Assembly (NCBI RefSeq): GCF_023101765.2
Contig: NC_064223.1
Span: 7,006,001 to 7,070,000, forward strand
Reading direction: 5' to 3'
From: Spodoptera frugiperda
Taxonomy: Eukaryota > Arthropoda > Insecta > Lepidoptera > Noctuidae
Length of the DNA stretch: 64,000 nt
The position numbers were made by a program, and so were the translations under genes. The notes under the pieces were generated by a model. The model made no database searches. It was given only the letters and a program-made list of their open reading frames with translations, and had not been told where the DNA came from. Shown one piece after another: positions 62,212-64,000 of the stretch. Positions within the stretch are counted from its first letter, which is position 1. Every line of letters begins with the position of its first letter.

Positions 62212-64000
62212 TATTAAATAAAAAACTAATACCATTACAGTAAGGAATGTGACCTACAGCAGTGCAATGTAAATAATGTGAGAGCATACATCATGATCGA
62301 ACGATCTATCATAATGTGCACTCTCACTTGGGTACAAGTAATGCGCAGGCGCCCGGTACGGGACTCCGCGCTCTGTACCAGTGCGGTGTGGTGCTGTGTG
62401 TACCACTCAGCGAAAATATTTGTAAGTCCAAACGACACACTACACGGATAGCGAGTAGATTTATTGTAACACTGCACAGATTTATTATAGCACCTTCACT
62501 TCGCCTAGAATATGACAACATTGACTACAAATGATTTATCGTAATTTGCTTGAAAATAAAGTAGATCTATACAGTTATAGACGAATGAAATTAAGGGATT
62601 ATTGTCAAATGGTCATTGCTCAGCTACCATGACAAGCACACGTAGTAAAATATTTAAAGAAAACTGAAAGTATATCTTAACAAATCGTACTTTGGTAACA
62701 AAATATAAACGCAATAGTTTTCTAAATTATTATACTAGGCATAGGTAAGTTATTCTTAAAATTCTTTTTTTTGCAACTGACACGACAGAGGTTTGAACTT
62801 TGAAAACAGCAAATAAATTAATAATCACCCTTACTTTGTTATCTCAAACATATCTATAATTTGGTTTAGAGCGCTGAAATACATATTGCACTAAGAAATT
62901 ACATCACTTGTACCTAAACACAGTTAAACCAATTTAAGCGTAACGCAATGAATAACAAGAGTTAGTTATGTAAGTTCCTAACATTGATTTGTAGATACTA
63001 ACTTCAGCATTGACATATACCATTTCGATATCTTTTATTTGTTAGACAAATAGAAATTAATACAGAGTATTGTTCACTGAACAACTTGTTGCCTATTGAG
63101 GCAATTTCAATTGCGAACACTTGAAATTTTATGATTTATAAGCTATTCTCAGTTGTAAGCATAGAAAGTTCAGTCCTCTGAAACGCGAACACAAAGGGCC
63201 TTTAAGATGTTTAAAACAATTCGTTGCTTGCTTGTTGCATTTAGTTTGAAAATGTTAAGGAAATAAATACCCATAAAATGAATTTCTACGATTATTGAAA
63301 TATTATGAAAGCACGAGTACAAGCTATCAGTAGATACTCAATGTAAAAGTATAAAACTTCAGGATTTGAAGTTTAGTAAAAGATAATTCGAAACTAATAT
63401 CAAATGGTTCTATCGCTCGACTCTGTTGAAACCTAAATTTTTGAATTACAAATGTGCGTGAGTATTTACGACGTGTACGAAACATAATTCAGTGGAAAGC
63501 GGGAAGTTTATCCGCATTATTTATGCGACAGGATTGACACCTGCAACCCGGTGGCGTACGATCGAGTGCGACGCGGCGCTGGCCTGCGATTCGCGCCGAT
63601 CCTCGCCTGTTACACTGATGCACATTTGTGATAAATTAGACACGCCACACTCGAGAACCAATCTCGACGGTTTGCAATCAGTTTTGCGAAATCCTCGTTT
63701 CCTCGTAAATTGTAGAAGCCGACCGAACTAAGGTACTCTTCGAATTATTGCCGTGTGACGCTCTGTGGACATGCTATTTGGAACTGGACATACGTTTATT
63801 AGTATTGAAGCCTCCATATTATTCAAAATAAATAAAAAAGTAACCTGAACTAGGTATTCTTAAATCTCGATGCCACAGAGATGTACATAGGTCTTTTAAA
63901 ATTATCATGAATCAATTGCCTATAACACATCATGTGACAAAACAATGGACACTTTAATTATACATATTATATAAATACACACTCCTACAATTTAAAACGT
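62212..64000. other. Gene-free intergenic DNA to window end
   Basis: AT-rich except CpG patches at 62335-62400 (contains GCGCAGGCGCCCGG) and 63545-63610. The 79-codon frame at 63492-63731 overlaps the second patch and has no recognised domain. Confidence 0.45.

Overview
The window is nuclear DNA of a moth or butterfly (Lepidoptera). The evidence is intron-split genes with GT/AG junctions, an AT-rich background (my estimate, roughly two thirds A+T), and repeat families I know from Lepidoptera: short Helitrons with a TCTATAC start and a CTAG end, an R1-clade LINE, a BEL/Pao LTR element, tRNA-derived SINEs and several foldback MITEs. I cannot name the species.

Layout. 1-11.5 kb holds a plus-strand cytosolic dipeptidase gene of the CNDP2 type. 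Nine exons are visible, and only the first few residues lie outside the window. Its introns carry at least two MITEs and other repeat debris. 12.3-13.5 kb is a 5'-truncated R1-clade LINE with a 14-bp target duplication. 14-21 kb has no recognisable gene. It contains a CTACG-rich foldback (17.7-18.0 kb), a perfect 210-bp inverted repeat around a 136-bp spacer (18.7-19.3 kb) and a further dispersed repeat (to about 20.0 kb). 21.1-25.0 kb is a young BEL/Pao element on the minus strand. Its two 312-bp LTRs differ at two positions, it has a 5-bp target duplication and a tRNA-Tyr primer site, and it keeps an open gag-protease ORF but no reverse transcriptase or integrase core. 25-29 kb is intergenic with a half MITE and two SINE copies. 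29.2-33.9 kb is a complete seven-coding-exon secreted serpin. 34-45 kb is mostly intergenic. 45.5-47.2 kb is a single-exon, minus-strand two-finger C2H2 protein of 568 residues. 47.7-64 kb is upstream of that gene: two related Helitrons (47.7-49.6 and 60.7-62.2 kb) flank about 11 kb of AT-rich DNA with short CpG-rich patches that share a GCCTGCGC word.

The three host genes have unrelated roles: intracellular dipeptide hydrolysis, secreted protease inhibition and probable transcription control. Nothing suggests co-regulation. I found no CRISPR array, no standard tRNA or rRNA gene, and no clear gene cluster or defence-like system. The most unusual items are the gag-protease-only BEL element, the perfect 210-bp foldback, the Helitron pair in which one copy records a datable nested insertion, and the repeated GC word upstream of the zinc-finger gene.
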